Origin: Curtobacterium sp. VKM Ac-2922
GTDB lineage: Bacteria; Actinomycetota; Actinomycetes; Actinomycetales; Microbacteriaceae
Length of the DNA stretch: 64,000 nucleotides
NCBI RefSeq assembly: GCF_022815645.1
Contig: NZ_JALGRO010000002.1
Coordinates: forward strand, 186,001 to 250,000
Direction: 5' to 3'
In this document: in pieces, positions 62,914-64,000 of the stretch
Layout of the letters: each line of letters begins with the position of its first letter
Numbering within the stretch: the stretch's first letter is position 1
The notes under the pieces: generated by a model
What the model saw: only the letters and a program-made list of their open reading frames with translations
Database searches by the model: none
Told to the model about the DNA's origin: nothing
Made by a program: the position numbers and the translations under genes

Positions 62914-64000
62914 ATGCCTGATGAACCGCAGCCGGGGCCGGACGACGACTTCCAGGAGATGCTCCGCAAGCTCCTCGCCGGCGAGGGGCAGATCGACCCC
63001 TCGCAGCTGGCCGGTGCCGCCGGACTGCCCAACGACCCGGCCTTCGTCGCGAACCTGATGAGCCAGCTCCAGCAGGCCGCGCAGAACGGTGGCGACGGCA
63101 TCGACTTCTCGGTGACCGCCGAGCGCGCCGTCGACATCGCCGAGGACGGCTCGCACGGGGTCGACCCGGCCACCAGCCAGGCCAGTGACCAGGCGTTCCA
63201 GGTGGCCGCGCTGTGGCTCGACGAGGTCACCACCGTCGCCGAGCTCACCGCGACCCCCAGCCTGTACACGCGCGAACAGTGGGCGAAGGCGACCGCCCCG
63301 GTGTGGACGCAGATCGCCGAGCCGGTGGCCGCCAGCATCGCGGACGCCCTGACCGAGGCGATCGACCAGCGCGCACCCGAAGAGCTCAAGGCCATGCTCG
63401 GCGACGTCTCCAAGGCGATGCGCGGCGTCGGCGGTGCGCTGTTCGCGATCCAGCTCGGCCAGGTCGTCGGGCAGCTCGCGAAGGAAGTGGTGTCCGGTGG
63501 CGACGTGGGCGTCCCGCTGCTCGACGAGCAGGTGGCCGCGCTGCTGCCGCAGAACGTCGCGGAGTTCGCCGAGGGCCTCGACGTCCCCGACGACGAGGTC
63601 CGCATCTACCTGGCGGTCCGCGAACTCGCCCACGCCCGGCTCTTCCGGTCGGCACGCTGGCTCCGGCTGCACATCATCTCCTCGATCACCGAGTACGCCC
63701 GCGGCATCCACATCCCGTTCGACCGGGTCGAGGAACTGGCCGCCGACATCGACCCGACCGACCAGGAGCAGCTGCGTGACGCACTGGCGTCCGGTGCACT
63801 GATCCCGCCCCGCACTCCCGAGCAGGACGCCGCACTCGCCCGGCTCGAGACGATGCTCGCGCTGGTCGAGGGCTGGGTCGACACCGTCACGGCAGCGGCG
63901 ACCGCCCGCCTGCCCCGCTCCGGTGCGATCGCCGAGACCGTGCGTCGCCGCCGTGCGGCCGGCGGCCCGGCCGAGTCCGCCTTCGCCACGCTGGTCGGTC
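62914..64000 (+). CDS. Zinc-dependent metalloprotease family protein, DUF2342 (partial)
   Basis: The first 362 codons of a gene that runs off the right edge. Acidic N-terminus (PDEPQPGPDDDFQEMLRKLL), then a helical domain with AMRGVGGALFAIQLGQVVGQLA, YLAVRELAHARLFRSARWLR (family metal motif in the form RELAH, not HExxH) and HIISSITEYARGIHI. TAGCGT lies seven bases before the ATG (leaderless). Proteins of this family are annotated as zinc metalloproteases in actinobacteria, but catalytic activity is not assured from the motif. Confidence 0.88.
   Translation, partial: MPDEPQPGPDDDFQEMLRKLLAGEGQIDPSQLAGAAGLPNDPAFVANLMSQLQQAAQNGGDGIDFSVTAERAVDIAEDGSHGVDPATSQASDQAFQVAALWLDEVTTVAELTATPSLYTREQWAKATAPVWTQIAEPVAASIADALTEAIDQRAPEELKAMLGDVSKAMRGVGGALFAIQLGQVVGQLAKEVVSGGDVGVPLLDEQVAALLPQNVAEFAEGLDVPDDEVRIYLAVRELAHARLFRSARWLRLHIISSITEYARGIHIPFDRVEELAADIDPTDQEQLRDALASGALIPPRTPEQDAALARLETMLALVEGWVDTVTAAATARLPRSGAIAETVRRRRAAGGPAESAFATLVG

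Noticed and set aside
62914-64000. Canonical HExxH zinc protease
   Set aside because: The motif is RELAH, so the usual first zinc ligand is missing; family annotation is kept but activity is not claimed.

Overview
The window is about 70% GC, with dense short-spaced operons, frequent GTG and TTG starts, and many leaderless-looking promoters (TANNNT, 6-7 bases, start codon). Gene content points to an actinobacterium of the family Microbacteriaceae, possibly Curtobacterium; the genus is a guess from family knowledge, not a database match. It carries class A PBP, gatCAB without a glutaminyl-tRNA synthetase in view, DUF3039, DUF3054, DUF3097, a UPF0182 protein and a YlbL-type PDZ protease. No transposase, integrase, phage gene or CRISPR array was seen.

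Layout. 1-2423: drug-type ABC-2 exporter (permease cut by the window edge) and a Gly-rich membrane protein. 2583-8266: a five-gene minus-strand operon, mostly with 4-base start/stop overlaps, for a binding-protein importer ending in an unusual glycerophosphodiester phosphodiesterase / inositol monophosphatase fusion, with a perfect 20-bp LacI-like palindrome upstream. 8620-11173: DUF559-type nuclease-fold protein, DUF3054 protein and a LacI regulator, flanked by two related, inverted clusters of a palindromic repeat. 11405-14220: unknown protein, DUF3097, zinc alcohol dehydrogenase. 14389-21493: sugar operon with ROK regulator, ABC importer, GH4 glycosidase and BadF-type kinase. 21666-25694: orphan GAPDH, GlxA-like regulator and a two-gene type III polyketide synthase / methyltransferase cluster. 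25775-43022: housekeeping genes (gatCAB, class A PBP, DUF1023 hydrolase, ligA, mnmA, MFS, tRNA-Leu, dedA, rdgB, rph, murI, pncB, DUF3039). 43108-45941: ABC-2 exporter. 46239-53052: cell-wall glycopolymer locus (cytidylyltransferase-like protein, TagG/TagH-like exporter, TagB/F-like polymerase, two GT2 enzymes, CDP-alcohol phosphotransferase). 53207-64000: HtrA-type protease with a QYG-rich tail, aminotransferase and nitrilase pair, repeat array, initiator tRNA, UPF0182, PDZ-Lon protease and a partial metallopeptidase-family gene.

The most unusual layer is non-coding. A palindromic element with core GGAGGC[C/G]CGG occurs more than a dozen times. Long copies (44-53 bp, one of them a perfect 48-bp palindrome) sit just after genes, probably as terminators. 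Shorter copies lie inside reading frames, where they encode N-terminal extensions or loops; two unrelated genes share an identical 25-bp copy. A second repeat family forms a four-unit tandem array at 57661-58076, and two loci show tandem duplication of a gene's 3' end including its stop codon. The best candidates for an undescribed system are the importer plus GDPD/IMPase fusion (a possible glycerophosphoinositol salvage route) and the dispersed palindrome family.
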